A DNA stretch of 64,000 nucleotides from Vibrio injensis (lineage in GTDB: Bacteria; Pseudomonadota; Gammaproteobacteria; Enterobacterales; Vibrionaceae): positions 1-64,000 of the forward strand of contig NZ_BDJF01000032.1 in the NCBI RefSeq assembly GCF_001895205.1. Reading direction: 5' to 3'. The translations under genes and the position numbers were made by a program. Shown here piece by piece: positions 37,274-47,254 of this stretch. A model generated the notes under the pieces. The model worked only from the letters and a program-made list of their open reading frames with translations, was not told the DNA's origin and ran no database searches. Every line of letters begins with the position of its first letter. Position 1 is the stretch's first letter.

Positions 37274-39520
37274 TTATTTTTTACCTGCCCGCACAAATCC
37301 AGCGAAGCCTTTCGTTTCAAAATGGGTAAGCATCATATTATAAATGTCATGACCATACGATTGCATCAAGGCTTTATCAGCCAATAACTGTAATTCACGC
37401 CTTGCCGAATGACGAACCAAATATTTTACTTTGGCTACGTTTGACGCATTCATACTCAAAGTGGAATAGCCTAAGCCGATGAGTAATAAAGCACCAAAAG
37501 GGTCACCAGCCAGCTCACCACAGACACATACTGGCAACGAATACTGCTGACAGGTTTGCGAAATTTGTTTCAATGCCATAATCACTGCAGGGTGCATCGA
37601 ATCATAGACATCCGAAACATGGGTATTGTTCCGATCAACCGCCAAAAGATACTGCGTTAAATCGTTAGTTCCCACTGAAATAAAATCGACTTTTTTGGCA
37701 ATCAATGGCAATAGATAGAGCATGGAAGGCACTTCAAGCATAATACCGATTTTAGGCCTGACGATGCTGGCATCAACTTTGATCGATTCTTGATAGGCTT
37801 GATCGATAAATCGCCGAGCATCATCAAGCTCTTTTACCCCAGAAATCATCGGCAACAAAATACGCAAATTATCATGGCCACTACTGGCTCGCAGCATGGC
37901 TCGTAATTGAATTAAGAAAATGTCTGGATGATCCAGCGTAAAACGAATGCCACGCCAACCTAAAAAGGGATTATCTTCATCAATGGGTAAATAAGGGAGC
38001 GGTTTATCACCACCGATATCTAAGGTACGCATCACGACAGGCTGATCAGGATAACCTTCAAGGACCGCTCGATATTGCTGAATTTGCTCTTCTTCAGAGG
38101 GTAAACGTTGTTGAAGTAAAAAAGAAATCTCGGTGCGATAAAGTCCTATGCCATCAATGCCTTGATTAATAGCGATATTCGTATCTGCGCTTAATCCAGC
38201 GTTTAACAGTAACTCTATCTGCACACCATCTTCGGTTAATGCGGGCTCTAAAATTGCCTCATTGACCATTTGTGCCAATTGTCGCTCTTCGTAGGCCAAC
38301 GCACGATATTCAGCAAGAATAGGCTTACTAGGGGAAATGTATAATTTACCACTGTAGCCATCAACAATGCCTTTTTTGCCATTCACTTGCTTTAAGTTCA
38401 GTGACACGCCCATCACCGCTGGAATACCCAACGCGCGAGATAAAATGGCGGCATGTGAATTGGCCGCGCCCTCAAGAGAGACCACAGCTAATAACTTATC
38501 TTTCGGTAAACCAGCCAATATCGATGCGGTTAGCTCTCGCACCACTAAGATAATCGGTTTGTCTAATTGTTGCTGTTCATGCTCCGTGTTGTAGAGAAAA
38601 TAGAGCAGCCGCTGACCAAGCTCACGTATGTCTTGTGAACGCTCCCGCAAATAAGCATCGGACATACGAGCAAAACGGTTAGAATAGCTTTCGACAACTT
38701 GGCGTACCGCCCAGTCAGCGCGATCGCCTTTCAGAACTTGCGCCTTCAGATCATTGCGCAACATAGGATCATTGAGTAAATGGGTAAATAAGTCAAAAAT
38801 CGCCAATGCTTCTTTATTGATATCGTTATCAAGCTTTTTGCGTAACTTACGAAAATCGTTCAGAGCATTTTCAATTGCCCGGGTTAACCAAGCTTGTTCT
38901 CTTTCTTTATCTAAGGTCGAAGCGGGAGAAACGTCCGTCAATTGTGGTTGAGAGTCATCCCACCACAACTCGCCAATCGCAACCCCAGTTGAGGCGGCAA
39001 TGCCACTGACAGACTGTTGCTTTTTAGATAACAGCCAATGTCCTTGCGTTTGGGAATGAGCAATGATCACCGCTAACTGAGCCGCCAGCGTCACCAAGAA
39101 AGAGACTTCCATCTCGCTGAATAAGCGAGGCGATTTTTGCTGTACCACCAAAACCCCCAACACTTGTTTGCGGTAAATGATGGGGGTACCAAGAAAAGAG
39201 TGATAAACCTCCTCTCCCAGTTGTTTAAAATATTTAAAATTAGGATGTTGTGAGGCTTTAGCAAGGTTAATCGGCTCAGCAGTACGTTTAACTAAGCCCA
39301 CTAAGCCTTCATCAAAACCAATATGAATTTTATCGCCTTTGAAAGTTAACCCTTGTGTCGCCATTAACTCAAGGCGAGACATCTCTTCATTCGCTAAGTA
39401 GACCGTGCAACATTCCGTGTTCATCGCTGTACACGTCTGTTTTACAAAAATATCCAATGCTTGATAAACATCTTCCACTTTTGATACTTGTTCAACAATA
39501 TCCCTTAGCTGAGAGAGCAT
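37274..39520 (-). CDS. ptsP: Nitrogen PTS enzyme I (EI-Ntr), PtsP
   Basis: 748 residues. First phosphotransfer protein of the nitrogen PTS, passing phosphate from phosphoenolpyruvate to NPr and EIIA-Ntr. An N-terminal GAF domain (about 1-165) senses metabolites such as glutamine. The PEP-utilising swivel domain carries the active-site His in GAANSHAAILSRALGIPAVMG, and the TIM-barrel domain has LRTLDIGGDKPLPY and VCGELAGDP. Starts 1 nt after the rppH stop, the conserved rppH-ptsP pair. Confidence 0.96.
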   Translation of the reverse strand: MLSQLRDIVEQVSKVEDVYQALDIFVKQTCTAMNTECCTVYLANEEMSRLELMATQGLTFKGDKIHIGFDEGLVGLVKRTAEPINLAKASQHPNFKYFKQLGEEVYHSFLGTPIIYRKQVLGVLVVQQKSPRLFSEMEVSFLVTLAAQLAVIIAHSQTQGHWLLSKKQQSVSGIAASTGVAIGELWWDDSQPQLTDVSPASTLDKEREQAWLTRAIENALNDFRKLRKKLDNDINKEALAIFDLFTHLLNDPMLRNDLKAQVLKGDRADWAVRQVVESYSNRFARMSDAYLRERSQDIRELGQRLLYFLYNTEHEQQQLDKPIILVVRELTASILAGLPKDKLLAVVSLEGAANSHAAILSRALGIPAVMGVSLNLKQVNGKKGIVDGYSGKLYISPSKPILAEYRALAYEERQLAQMVNEAILEPALTEDGVQIELLLNAGLSADTNIAINQGIDGIGLYRTEISFLLQQRLPSEEEQIQQYRAVLEGYPDQPVVMRTLDIGGDKPLPYLPIDEDNPFLGWRGIRFTLDHPDIFLIQLRAMLRASSGHDNLRILLPMISGVKELDDARRFIDQAYQESIKVDASIVRPKIGIMLEVPSMLYLLPLIAKKVDFISVGTNDLTQYLLAVDRNNTHVSDVYDSMHPAVIMALKQISQTCQQYSLPVCVCGELAGDPFGALLLIGLGYSTLSMNASNVAKVKYLVRHSARRELQLLADKALMQSYGHDIYNMMLTHFETKGFAGFVRAGKK

Positions 39521-39521
39521 C

Positions 39522-40040
39522 TTATCCCCTACGGTTTTTGCGCTTACCTTTTATTTTACGTTCTTTAAATGGCATGGCTAAAGAGACAAACTCTTTCATT
39601 GCTCGCCGATATACATCACGCTTAAAAGACACAACTTGCCTAACTGGATACCAGTAGCTTACCCAGCGCCAACCATCAAATTCAGGGGTGCTACCACGTT
39701 GCATGTTGATTTTTGATTCATCACATTCAAGACGCAGTAAGAACCATTTCTGTTTTTGTCCAATACAGACCGGTTGAGAATCCCATCGCACTAAGCGCTT
39801 TGGTAGTTTGTACCTTAACCAATGACGACTAGTGGCAATGACTTTAACATCTTTCTTTGTTAACCCAACCTCTTCGTAAAGCTCCCTAAACATCGCTTGT
39901 TCGGGAGATTCACCCTCATCAATCCCCCCTTGAGGAAACTGCCATGAGTGTTGTCCATATCGTTTCGCCCAGAATACCTGACCATGGTTGTTACAAATCA
40001 CAATACCTACATTGAGTCGGTAACCATCGCCATCGATCAC
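39522..40040 (-). CDS. rppH: RNA pyrophosphohydrolase RppH
   Basis: 172 residues. Removes pyrophosphate from mRNA 5' triphosphate ends, opening transcripts to RNase E. Nudix box [23 protein letters not shown] is complete, and the family segments [10 protein letters not shown] and [15 protein letters not shown] are present; a basic tail follows. I start at GTG ([12 protein letters not shown]), eight nt after AGAGG, rather than the ATG five codons earlier. Its upstream region is the DnaA-box cluster. Confidence 0.93.
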   Translation of the reverse strand: MIDGDGYRLNVGIVICNNHGQVFWAKRYGQHSWQFPQGGIDEGESPEQAMFRELYEEVGLTKKDVKVIATSRHWLRYKLPKRLVRWDSQPVCIGQKQKWFLLRLECDESKINMQRGSTPEFDGWRWVSYWYPVRQVVSFKRDVYRRAMKEFVSLAMPFKERKIKGKRKNRRG

Positions 40041-40662
40041 TGGCAAACCTCTCATAAAATCTTAATGATGTTGATTTTTCCACATATCCCCAGCAGGAGC
40101 AAACGAACTCGTGTGATTCAGGCGAGATTTATTAACGATCGAGAAGAAACTGCATAACTTTCACTCATCGCTATAGTTATCAACAAAAGAATGAGAGACA
40201 GAGCACATTTATTCACGTTTTCTGTGAATAACCATGTGAAGAAGCCGAAGGAGTAGACTAAAAATTCTATATTTAATCTTATCATTGGTTAGATATCATG
40301 ACTAAAAATAAAAATAATCAATAAAAAACAATTAGATATAACTTAAAACAAAAACAACATCTACCAAGTTGTTAAAAAGATCAAAAGTATAACTGTATCG
40401 TTCAAAGATCCATCAAATGTATGGTTATCCACACTTGAATGAATTTATCGACCTAACATTACTTTTCTATCCTTCATATAGCGTTTAAAAACCCTGTTTA
40501 TCCATACATGAATGAGAAAAACCCTAACTATCGACAGATGACTTATGAACATCTGTGGATAACTTCTGATAATGATCTTTTCATTACTGGACTAGTGAAG
40601 AGTCTGTTACTCCCCAAGGCGAGTTTTTGTTACACTAGGTTTTTTACCTCAGTATCTTCGCT
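40041..40662. other. DnaA-box cluster between rppH and mutH (candidate DARS2-like locus)
   Basis: 622 bp, AT-rich, no convincing gene. Perfect DnaA boxes (TTATNCACA): 40223-40231 (minus), 40425-40433 (plus), 40554-40562 (minus). One-mismatch boxes: 40076-40084, 40177-40185, 40209-40217 and 40498-40506 (all plus). 40209-40217 and 40223-40231 form an inverted pair. Four GATC sites also occur (40137, 40379, 40407, 40574). In E. coli the DnaA-reactivating sequence DARS2 sits next to mutH. The position and box density suggest the Vibrio counterpart. An alternative is DnaA control of rppH or mutH. Confidence 0.6.
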
Positions 40663-41331
40663 ATGCTATCAGAACCTAAAAGTGAACAAGAGCTTCTTCA
40701 TCGAGCCCAACACATTGCCGGACTTAGTTTTGCCGAATTAGCTGAACATGCACAGATTGCTGTTCCTGCCGATCTCAAAAAAGATAAGGGCTGGGTTGGT
40801 CAGCTATTAGAATGGCATTTAGGCGCAAGTGCCGGCAGTAAACCACAGCAAGACTTTGCCAATTTAGGTATCGAGCTAAAAAGCATTCCGATTGGTTATA
40901 CTGGTAAGCCTCTTGAAACCACCTTTGTTTGCGTCGCACCGTTAACGGGTGTCCAAGGACTGACATGGGAAAATAGCCATGTCCGGCAAAAATTGTCGCG
41001 GGTGTTATGGATCCCTGTTCAGGGAGAGCGAGAAATCCCTTTAGCAGAACGTCGAGTCGGCTCGCCACTGATTTGGAGCCCTTCAGCCACAGAAGAAGCG
41101 CAATTAAAAGCCGATTGGGAAGAATTGATGGAGTTTATTGTACTCGGTAGGATTGCTGAGATTACCGCAAGACATGGTGAAGTATTGCAACTGAGACCAA
41201 AAGCCGCTAACAGCCGAGCGTTAACCGAAGCTTATGGCGTCAATGGTCGTCCGATCCGAACCTTGCCGCGAGGTTTTTATTTACGGACTCAGTTTACCGC
41301 GCAAATACTCCAGCAGCATTATCTGTACTAA
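40663..41331 (+). CDS. mutH: DNA mismatch repair endonuclease MutH
   Basis: 222 residues. Nicks the unmethylated strand at hemimethylated GATC when activated by MutL, so this organism should use Dam-directed repair. The catalytic triad is D64, E71 and K73 in [14 protein letters not shown], matching the restriction-endonuclease fold. C-terminal segments LRPKAANSR and [12 protein letters not shown] are family-typical. Start [12 protein letters not shown]. Monocistronic; a -10-like TACACT lies at about 40631-40636. Confidence 0.95.
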   Translation: MLSEPKSEQELLHRAQHIAGLSFAELAEHAQIAVPADLKKDKGWVGQLLEWHLGASAGSKPQQDFANLGIELKSIPIGYTGKPLETTFVCVAPLTGVQGLTWENSHVRQKLSRVLWIPVQGEREIPLAERRVGSPLIWSPSATEEAQLKADWEELMEFIVLGRIAEITARHGEVLQLRPKAANSRALTEAYGVNGRPIRTLPRGFYLRTQFTAQILQQHYLY

Positions 41332-41534
41332 TCTCATGCTCAGCCATTAAGCAACGAATTTAAGATAAAACGAGCAGTGACTTTACCCTGTCGCTTAGAT
41401 TATAGTGGAATAATTCGATTCAATGTCTCTCTCCCTAACTCCTTGGTGTTTAAAGACAACGGCGATTTTCGCTCGCTATCGTTTTATTGATCACCCATCA
41501 AAAGTAGGGAGCTTCACGGTAACAAGGAAGTACA

Positions 41535-42569
41535 ATGCAATATACAAAATTACCGCATTCAACATTAGAAATCAGTAAGATTTGCTTAGGTACCATGACG
41601 TTTGGTGAACAAAATGATCAAGCGCAGGCCTTTCAGCAACTCGATTATGCTCTTGAACGTGGCGTCAACTTTATCGACACTGCAGAGATGTATCCTGTCC
41701 CACCCAGCGCCAAAACCCAAGGTTTAACAGAAGAGTACATTGGTCGTTGGTTAGAGAAATCAGCGAAACGTGAAAAAGTTGTACTGGCCACTAAAGTAGC
41801 CGGTCCACGAAGTGTCAGTTATATTCGCGATAAAATGGCTCTGGATCATCGCAATATCCATCAAGCGATCGATGATAGTTTACGCCGCCTAAAAACCGAT
41901 TATGTCGATCTCTACCAATTGCACTGGCCACAACGTCAAACCAACACCTTTGGCCTACTCAACTACCCTTATCCGGAAACTCAAGAAGAGATCACCTTGA
42001 TCGAAACCTTGGAAGCAATGAACGATTTAGTACGGATGGGAAAGGTTCGTTATATTGGCGTTTCAAATGAAACACCTTGGGGATTAATGACGTATCTTCG
42101 TCTAGCGGAGAAACACGATTTACCACGCATGGTCTCTATCCAAAACCCTTATAACTTACTGAATCGTAGTTTTGAAGTTGGGCTATCAGAGATAAGCCAT
42201 TATGAAGGCGTTAAATTACTCGCTTACTCCCCATTAGCATTTGGCACATTGAGTGGTAAATATTTACATGGTGCACGTCCTAGCGGTGCACGCTGCTCTT
42301 TATACGAACGTTTTCAGCGTTATTTCACACCACAAGGGTTAGCGGCAACACAAGCGTATGTCGATTTAGCGCATGAATTTTCCTTGGATCCCGCACAAAT
42401 GGCGTTGGCTTTTGTTAATCAGAGACCGTTTGTCGCCGCCAATATTATTGGTGCGACAACTATCGAACAGTTAAAAACCAATATTGATAGTCTAGATCTG
42501 GTATTGAGTGAAGAGCTGCTCGGCAGAATCAATCAGATTGCGATCCAATACTCGAATCCTTGCCCTTAA
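41535..42569 (+). CDS. tas: Aldo/keto reductase, Tas family
   Basis: 344 residues. NADPH-dependent TIM-barrel oxidoreductase; E. coli Tas was named for tyrosine auxotrophy suppression, and its physiological substrate is not settled. AKR motifs: GTMTFGEQN, FIDTAEMYPVPP (catalytic Asp and Tyr), TKVAG (Lys), YQLHWPQR (His). The start follows AAGGAAG. Its place after mutH is as in E. coli, where ygdQ and ygdR lie between them. Confidence 0.92.
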   Translation: MQYTKLPHSTLEISKICLGTMTFGEQNDQAQAFQQLDYALERGVNFIDTAEMYPVPPSAKTQGLTEEYIGRWLEKSAKREKVVLATKVAGPRSVSYIRDKMALDHRNIHQAIDDSLRRLKTDYVDLYQLHWPQRQTNTFGLLNYPYPETQEEITLIETLEAMNDLVRMGKVRYIGVSNETPWGLMTYLRLAEKHDLPRMVSIQNPYNLLNRSFEVGLSEISHYEGVKLLAYSPLAFGTLSGKYLHGARPSGARCSLYERFQRYFTPQGLAATQAYVDLAHEFSLDPAQMALAFVNQRPFVAANIIGATTIEQLKTNIDSLDLVLSEELLGRINQIAIQYSNPCP

Positions 42570-42583
42570 GCTTAGTGTGACGA

Positions 42584-42610
42584 CGTTAGGCCCTTTTTAA
42601 GAGCCTAACG
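42584..42610. terminator. Hairpin between convergent tas and vpsR
   Basis: CGTTAGGC (42584-42591) pairs with GCCTAACG (42603-42610), 8 bp with an 11-nt loop. No T-run after the stem on either strand, so termination strength is uncertain. Confidence 0.5.
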
Positions 42611-42626
42611 ATTGAAAAAAATACGA

Positions 42627-43955
42627 CTAAAAAATCGAGTCAGAGAGTAAGCCATGCTTATTCAAAAGGCGATACATGGTCGCTCGGGATATGGCTAACT
42701 CTCTGGCTGCATGAGTGATTTGTCCGCGATGCGCTTCTAATGCCTGTACGAGTGCCTCTCGCTCTGAACGCTCTTTAATGCTTTTTAACGTTCTTTTACT
42801 TTCTCGTTTAGGTAGATCAAGCTGCGTTTCATCAAGCATGATCGAATCAGACATTAAGACCATTCGCTTAATTTGATTCATTAACTCACGAACATTGCCC
42901 GGCCAATCATATCGCTCCATCGTTTGTAGTGCCTGTTCAGAGAAACTCCGCGCTTGCGCGTTGTACTCTTTGGAGTACTCCTTTAAAAAATGCCCAGCAA
43001 ACAGTGCAATATCGCTTGATCGTTCTCGCAAACTGGGGACATTAATCCGCAATACATTAATGTAATGATAGAGCTCTTCATTGAATTCACCATCAATCAA
43101 CGCCTTTTCAATATCAGTCGTATGGGTAGCTAAGATTCTTACATCCACCGCCTTTGCACCAATCGACGCCGGTAAAGTCCCTTGTTGGAAAAAATGCAAC
43201 AAGTTGAGCTGTTGTCGTTTCGGTAACGCCAAAATATCATTAAGTAATAATGTTCCCTGATGAGCTTTCGCTAACAAAGGGGGGATTGAATCGGGATGCC
43301 CGATACCGAATAACTCGGCTTCAAGTTGATGTTCTGGTATCGCTTGGCAATTAACACTGACAAAAGGTTTATGAGCACGAGATGATGTGTTGTGAATAGC
43401 TCTAGCAACTCTTTCTTTACCCACTCCACTTTCACCAGAGATAAGAATACTGACATCGGTTGGTGCAACGCGTTTAATTTGATCACGTAGTCGCTTAATT
43501 GGCAGCGATTCACCTAATAAATCCATTTGATTATTAATACCGTAATTCGGCCACACTTTTTTTTCTAATTGCAGCATACCCAGTTGATGGCCAATAGTAC
43601 TCAGTAATTGAGCATCAGGGATTGGTGCGGTAAAAAAGTCGATACAGAAATTGACGATAAACTGGCAAATCGTATCGGAGCTGAGCTGAGACTCGCGAAC
43701 AAATGCCAACCAACGAACCTGCTTATGGCTACTGACCAAATTAGCAATACCATTCAAGCTAAATTCATCATTGCTGAGATCAACAATACCAATACATGGT
43801 CCAATTTCTGTAAATTGTTGATCTACTTTACGCAAATCTGCGCATTGCATACAACGCCATCCGGCCTTTTCTAAAACGGTTAACCACGGTTCATAGCTGC
43901 CTCCAACGACAATCAGCGAACCGGGAACGCAATTCATCCGAAATTGAGTGCCCAT
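42627..43955 (-). CDS. vpsR: VpsR, c-di-GMP-responsive biofilm regulator (NtrC-like)
   Basis: 442 residues. In V. cholerae VpsR binds c-di-GMP and activates vps and other biofilm genes with sigma70. Receiver-like domain (1-120) with D59 (GIVDLSND), an AAA+ domain (about 145-375) and a C-terminal Fis-type HTH (ITHAARELAISRATMYRLL). Walker A GESGVGKE (174-181) is kept. The Walker B site reads LLLND instead of FLDE, and the GAFTGA loop that contacts sigma54 is replaced by GIGHPD (217-222). That fits a sigma54-independent activator. ATG at 43955, nine nt after AAGGA; a TTG precedes it. Confidence 0.92.
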   Translation of the reverse strand: MGTQFRMNCVPGSLIVVGGSYEPWLTVLEKAGWRCMQCADLRKVDQQFTEIGPCIGIVDLSNDEFSLNGIANLVSSHKQVRWLAFVRESQLSSDTICQFIVNFCIDFFTAPIPDAQLLSTIGHQLGMLQLEKKVWPNYGINNQMDLLGESLPIKRLRDQIKRVAPTDVSILISGESGVGKERVARAIHNTSSRAHKPFVSVNCQAIPEHQLEAELFGIGHPDSIPPLLAKAHQGTLLLNDILALPKRQQLNLLHFFQQGTLPASIGAKAVDVRILATHTTDIEKALIDGEFNEELYHYINVLRINVPSLRERSSDIALFAGHFLKEYSKEYNAQARSFSEQALQTMERYDWPGNVRELMNQIKRMVLMSDSIMLDETQLDLPKRESKRTLKSIKERSEREALVQALEAHRGQITHAARELAISRATMYRLLNKHGLLSDSIF

Positions 43956-44307
43956 CAACAGGTTTCCTTATGAGTATTATTGTTATACAGCGCTGAATTG
44001 ATTGATACCCATACAGCTTTGGAGATACAGATGGCAAGGTGGACTTGCTCCATCTCTCAATGTCGCTCACGATGACAAAAATGCCCCCGCTTAGCCAATC
44101 GAGTTAACGCAGTGATTGGCCAAAAGTAACGATCATTGTCGCTAACTTAGCGGTACTCTAAAATAGAATCTATCTCACGAGTAAGACTATAGGCAATATC
44201 ATCCATAAACGAAGGGATAATACTGTTTTTTTTGATCGCACATCCTTTATTGTCCTAATTAATGACAGGCTAAGATCGCTATCAAGGCATCTCACCAAGT
44301 ATCAAGC
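43956..44307 (-). other. vpsR upstream region (no gene seen) with two inverted repeats
   Basis: Between lysS and vpsR. An imperfect hairpin pairs AGATGGCAAG (44029-44038) with CTTGCTCCATCT (44044-44055). GCCAATC (44094-44100) pairs with GATTGGC (44114-44120); its loop and right arm (CGAGTTAACGCAGTGATTGG) nearly repeat a sequence in the centre of the 8.1-kb palindrome. Short open frames (for example 19 codons starting ATGGATGATATT on the minus strand) lack ribosome binding sites. Promoter not pinned down. Confidence 0.4.
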
Positions 44308-44333
44308 AAAAAAAACCGCCTCGTGGGCGGTTT
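44308..44333 (-). terminator. Intrinsic terminator of lysS
   Basis: Minus strand: AAACCGCC (44326-44333) pairs with GGCGGTTT (44313-44320) around a 5-nt loop and continues into a T8 run; 18 nt beyond the lysS stop. Confidence 0.93.
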
Positions 44334-44351
44334 CTAAGTTATCACTAACCA

Positions 44352-45884
44352 TTATTGCTGCGGACGCATCGCTGGGAACAAAATAACGTCACGAATCGTA
44401 TGTGTATTAGTCAATAACATCACTAAACGGTCAATACCAATCCCTTGACCAGCCGTCGGTGGCAAACCATGCTCAAGGGCAGTAATGTAATCTGCGTCGT
44501 AGAACATCGCTTCATCATCACCAGACTCTTTGGCTTCAACTTGCGATTTGAAACGTGCATCTTGGTCTTCGGCATCATTCAGTTCTGAGAAGCCATTCGC
44601 CACTTCACGACCGCCAATGAAGAATTCAAAGCGATCGGTGAAGAATGGATTATCATCACTACGGCGAGCTAACGGCGAGATATCCGCTGGATAGCCAGTA
44701 ATGAATGTCGGCTGCATCAATTTCGGCTCTGCCGTTTCACCAAAGATCTCTTCAAGAAGCTGACCACAAGTCCAGAAAGGCTCGACATCAACATGCACCG
44801 ATTTCGCAATCGACACCATAAGATCACGATTTTGTAGGTCATCTTCAGTTAATGCTTGAATTTGCTCGTGTTGAGGATTGTAGTGCTTGATGGCTTCAAA
44901 CATGCTCATGCGAGCGTATTTACCACCAAACTCTACGGTTTCATCACCATAAGGCATCGACGTTGAGCCTAGCACTTCAAGTGCAACCGTACTTAGTAGC
45001 TCTTCAGTGAAATCCATCAAATCTTTGTAATCTGCATACGCCATATAGAATTCCATCATGGTGAATTCTGGGTTATGGCGAGGTGATAAGCCTTCATTAC
45101 GGAAGTTACGGTTGATTTCAAAAACGCGATCAAAACCACCGACAACCAAACGTTTTAAGTAAAGCTCTGGAGCAATACGCAAATACATTGGCATATCAAG
45201 CGCGTTATGATGAGTGATGAATGGACGCGCACTCGCTCCACCAGGGATGACGTGCATCATCGGCGTTTCGACTTCCATAAATTGTTTTGAAGTCATGAAA
45301 TTACGAATGGCTGACATCACTTTAGAGCGGATGACAAAAGCTTGACGAGAATCTTCATTGACAATCAAATCAACGTAACGTTGACGATAACGCATTTCTT
45401 GATCGGTTAAACCATGAAACTTTTCAGGTAATGGACGTAGCGCTTTAGTCAGCAGTTCATACTGCTCAATATTTACGTAAAGATCGCCTTTACCTGACTT
45501 ATGCAAAGCACCTTTCACGCCAATAATGTCACCAATATCAAGCCCTTGATATTTTTCTTTTAGCTCAGCCTGTACCGTTTTGTCGGCATAAGCTTGAATT
45601 CGACCGGACGTCTCTTGAATCACCAAAAAAGGACCACGCTTAGCCATCACTCGACCCGCGATGGAAACAATATGATTGAGTGCTTCCAGTTCTTCTTTGC
45701 TCTTCTCACCGAACTCTGCTTGTAGATCACCCGCTAAGCTATCACGACGAAAGTCATTCGGGTGACCGTTCGCCTTACAACTTTTACGGATGTGCTCTAA
45801 CTTACTACGACGCTCTGCAATTAGTTTGTTTTCTTCTTGCGCGATTTGCTCTTGATTCGTTTCGTTTTGAACAGCATCAGTCAT
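44352..45884 (-). CDS. lysS: Lysine-tRNA ligase LysS (class II)
   Basis: 510 residues. An N-terminal OB-fold anticodon-binding domain (about 60-160, with [19 protein letters not shown]) precedes the class II catalytic core: motif 1 [21 protein letters not shown], motif 2 [20 protein letters not shown], motif 3 [11 protein letters not shown]. The MTD...E-rich start is normal for the family. Downstream of prfB by 32 nt, the conserved prfB-lysS operon. Not a GenX/EpmA-type paralogue, which lacks the OB domain. Confidence 0.96.
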   Translation of the reverse strand: MTDAVQNETNQEQIAQEENKLIAERRSKLEHIRKSCKANGHPNDFRRDSLAGDLQAEFGEKSKEELEALNHIVSIAGRVMAKRGPFLVIQETSGRIQAYADKTVQAELKEKYQGLDIGDIIGVKGALHKSGKGDLYVNIEQYELLTKALRPLPEKFHGLTDQEMRYRQRYVDLIVNEDSRQAFVIRSKVMSAIRNFMTSKQFMEVETPMMHVIPGGASARPFITHHNALDMPMYLRIAPELYLKRLVVGGFDRVFEINRNFRNEGLSPRHNPEFTMMEFYMAYADYKDLMDFTEELLSTVALEVLGSTSMPYGDETVEFGGKYARMSMFEAIKHYNPQHEQIQALTEDDLQNRDLMVSIAKSVHVDVEPFWTCGQLLEEIFGETAEPKLMQPTFITGYPADISPLARRSDDNPFFTDRFEFFIGGREVANGFSELNDAEDQDARFKSQVEAKESGDDEAMFYDADYITALEHGLPPTAGQGIGIDRLVMLLTNTHTIRDVILFPAMRPQQ

Positions 45885-45916
45885 TTTGCATGTACCTTGT
45901 TTTGTCGGTAAAAAGC

Positions 45917-47015
45917 TTACAGACCTGATTTCAGGCTAGCTTCAATAAATTTATCTAAATCACCATCGAGAACCGCTTGTGTATTACGGTTTTCAACTCC
46001 AGTACGCAAATCTTTGATCCGTGAATCATCTAATACGTAAGAGCGAATTTGGCTTCCCCAACCAATGTCCGATTTAGCATCTTCATTGGCTTGTTTTTCA
46101 GCATTTTGTTTTTGTAATTCCAACTCAAACAATTTGGCGCGTAGTTGCTTCATCGCTTGGTCTTTGTTTTTATGCTGAGAACGATCGTTTTGGCACTGCA
46201 CCACGGTATTAGTCGGAACGTGGGTAATACGTACCGCCGATTCTGTGGTGTTAACGTGCTGACCACCAGCACCCGATGCACGATATACGTCGATACGTAA
46301 ATCTGCTGGGTTAATATCTACGGCAATATTTTCGTCAATTTCTGGGTAAACAAATGCTGAAGCAAAAGAAGTATGACGACGGCCGCCGGAATCAAACGGG
46401 GATTTACGAACTAAACGATGCACTCCCGTTTCGGTTCTTAGCCAGCCATAAGCGTAGTCCCCGATAATACGCACAGTCGCGGATTTAAGTCCAGCAACAT
46501 CACCCTCGGAAACCTCAATCACTTCGGTCTTAAAGCCTTTGTCATCCGCCCAACGCAAATACATCCGCAATAGCATCGACGTCCAGTCTTGAGCTTCTGT
46601 ACCACCAGAACCAGCTTGTAAATCAATGTAGCAATGCGAAGCATCATGATCACCAGAGAACATGCGACGAAACTCTAGCTGTGCTAGTTTCTCTTCAAGT
46701 TCTTCGAGCTCAGGCAGGATTTCGTCAAACGTTTCTTGATCCTGAGCTTCAATCGCCAGTTCAAGTAAACCTTCAACATCATCGACCCCTTGTTCCAGCT
46801 GGTTAATGGTTTCCACTACCGCTTGTAACGAAGATCGCTCTTTGCCTAACGCTTGTGCACGCTCAGGTTCATTCCACACATCGGGTTGTTCTAGTTCAGC
46901 GTTGACTTCTTCTAGACGCTCTTGCTTAGCGTCATAGTCAAAGATACCCCCTGAGGATCGATGTGCGCTGCGACACGTCCTGAATACGGGTTTTAATCGG
47001 ATTGATTTCAAACAT
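45917..47015 (-). CDS. prfB: Peptide chain release factor 2, with programmed +1 frameshift
   Basis: 365 residues after a +1 frameshift. Recognises UGA and UAA. ORF1 starts at ATG 47015 and encodes 25 residues ending ...ILRGYL, then in-frame TGA (46938-46940). The slip site is AGGGGGTATCTTTGAC: an internal Shine-Dalgarno (AGGGGG, 46947-46952), then CTT TGA C, identical to the E. coli autoregulatory site. Translation continues [14 protein letters not shown]2 codon-recognition segment SPFDSGG and catalytic GGQ ([16 protein letters not shown]) are present. Low RF2 favours the shift. Confidence 0.97.
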
Positions 47016-47093
47016 AGTTATTTTGACTTTATGAATAGAATTTAACCGCAGAATTCTACTGAAAAATGTGACGAAGATACAGGAAAAATTGCC

Positions 47094-47126
47094 TAGAAAA
47101 AAAGCGGAGCCATACGGCTCCGCTTT
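47094..47126 (-). terminator. Intrinsic terminator of brnQ
   Basis: Minus strand: AAAGCGGAGCC (47116-47126) pairs with GGCTCCGCTTT (47101-47111) around GTAT, followed by TTTTTTTCTA. It lies about 128 nt beyond the brnQ stop and upstream of prfB. The 47127-47254 stretch before it shows nothing else. Confidence 0.9.
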
Positions 47127-47254
47127 AGGGGATATTGGATTTTAGCGACATGACGTGATTCACCATCACAACACCTAATCACAATAAATGGTTAACAGTA
47201 TGCAGATTAACGTCACGCCATCAACACGCTGCTCTATTGCAACCTAAAACGTCA

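Noticed and set aside
40508..40741. A 77-codon plus-strand frame in the DnaA-box region, overlapping the start of mutH
   Set aside because: It overlaps mutH in another frame, has no ribosome binding site or family-like features, and covers DnaA boxes.
43956..44300. Short frames of 14-19 codons upstream of vpsR considered as leader peptides
   Set aside because: No ribosome binding sites, no codon bias, no linked terminator/antiterminator.
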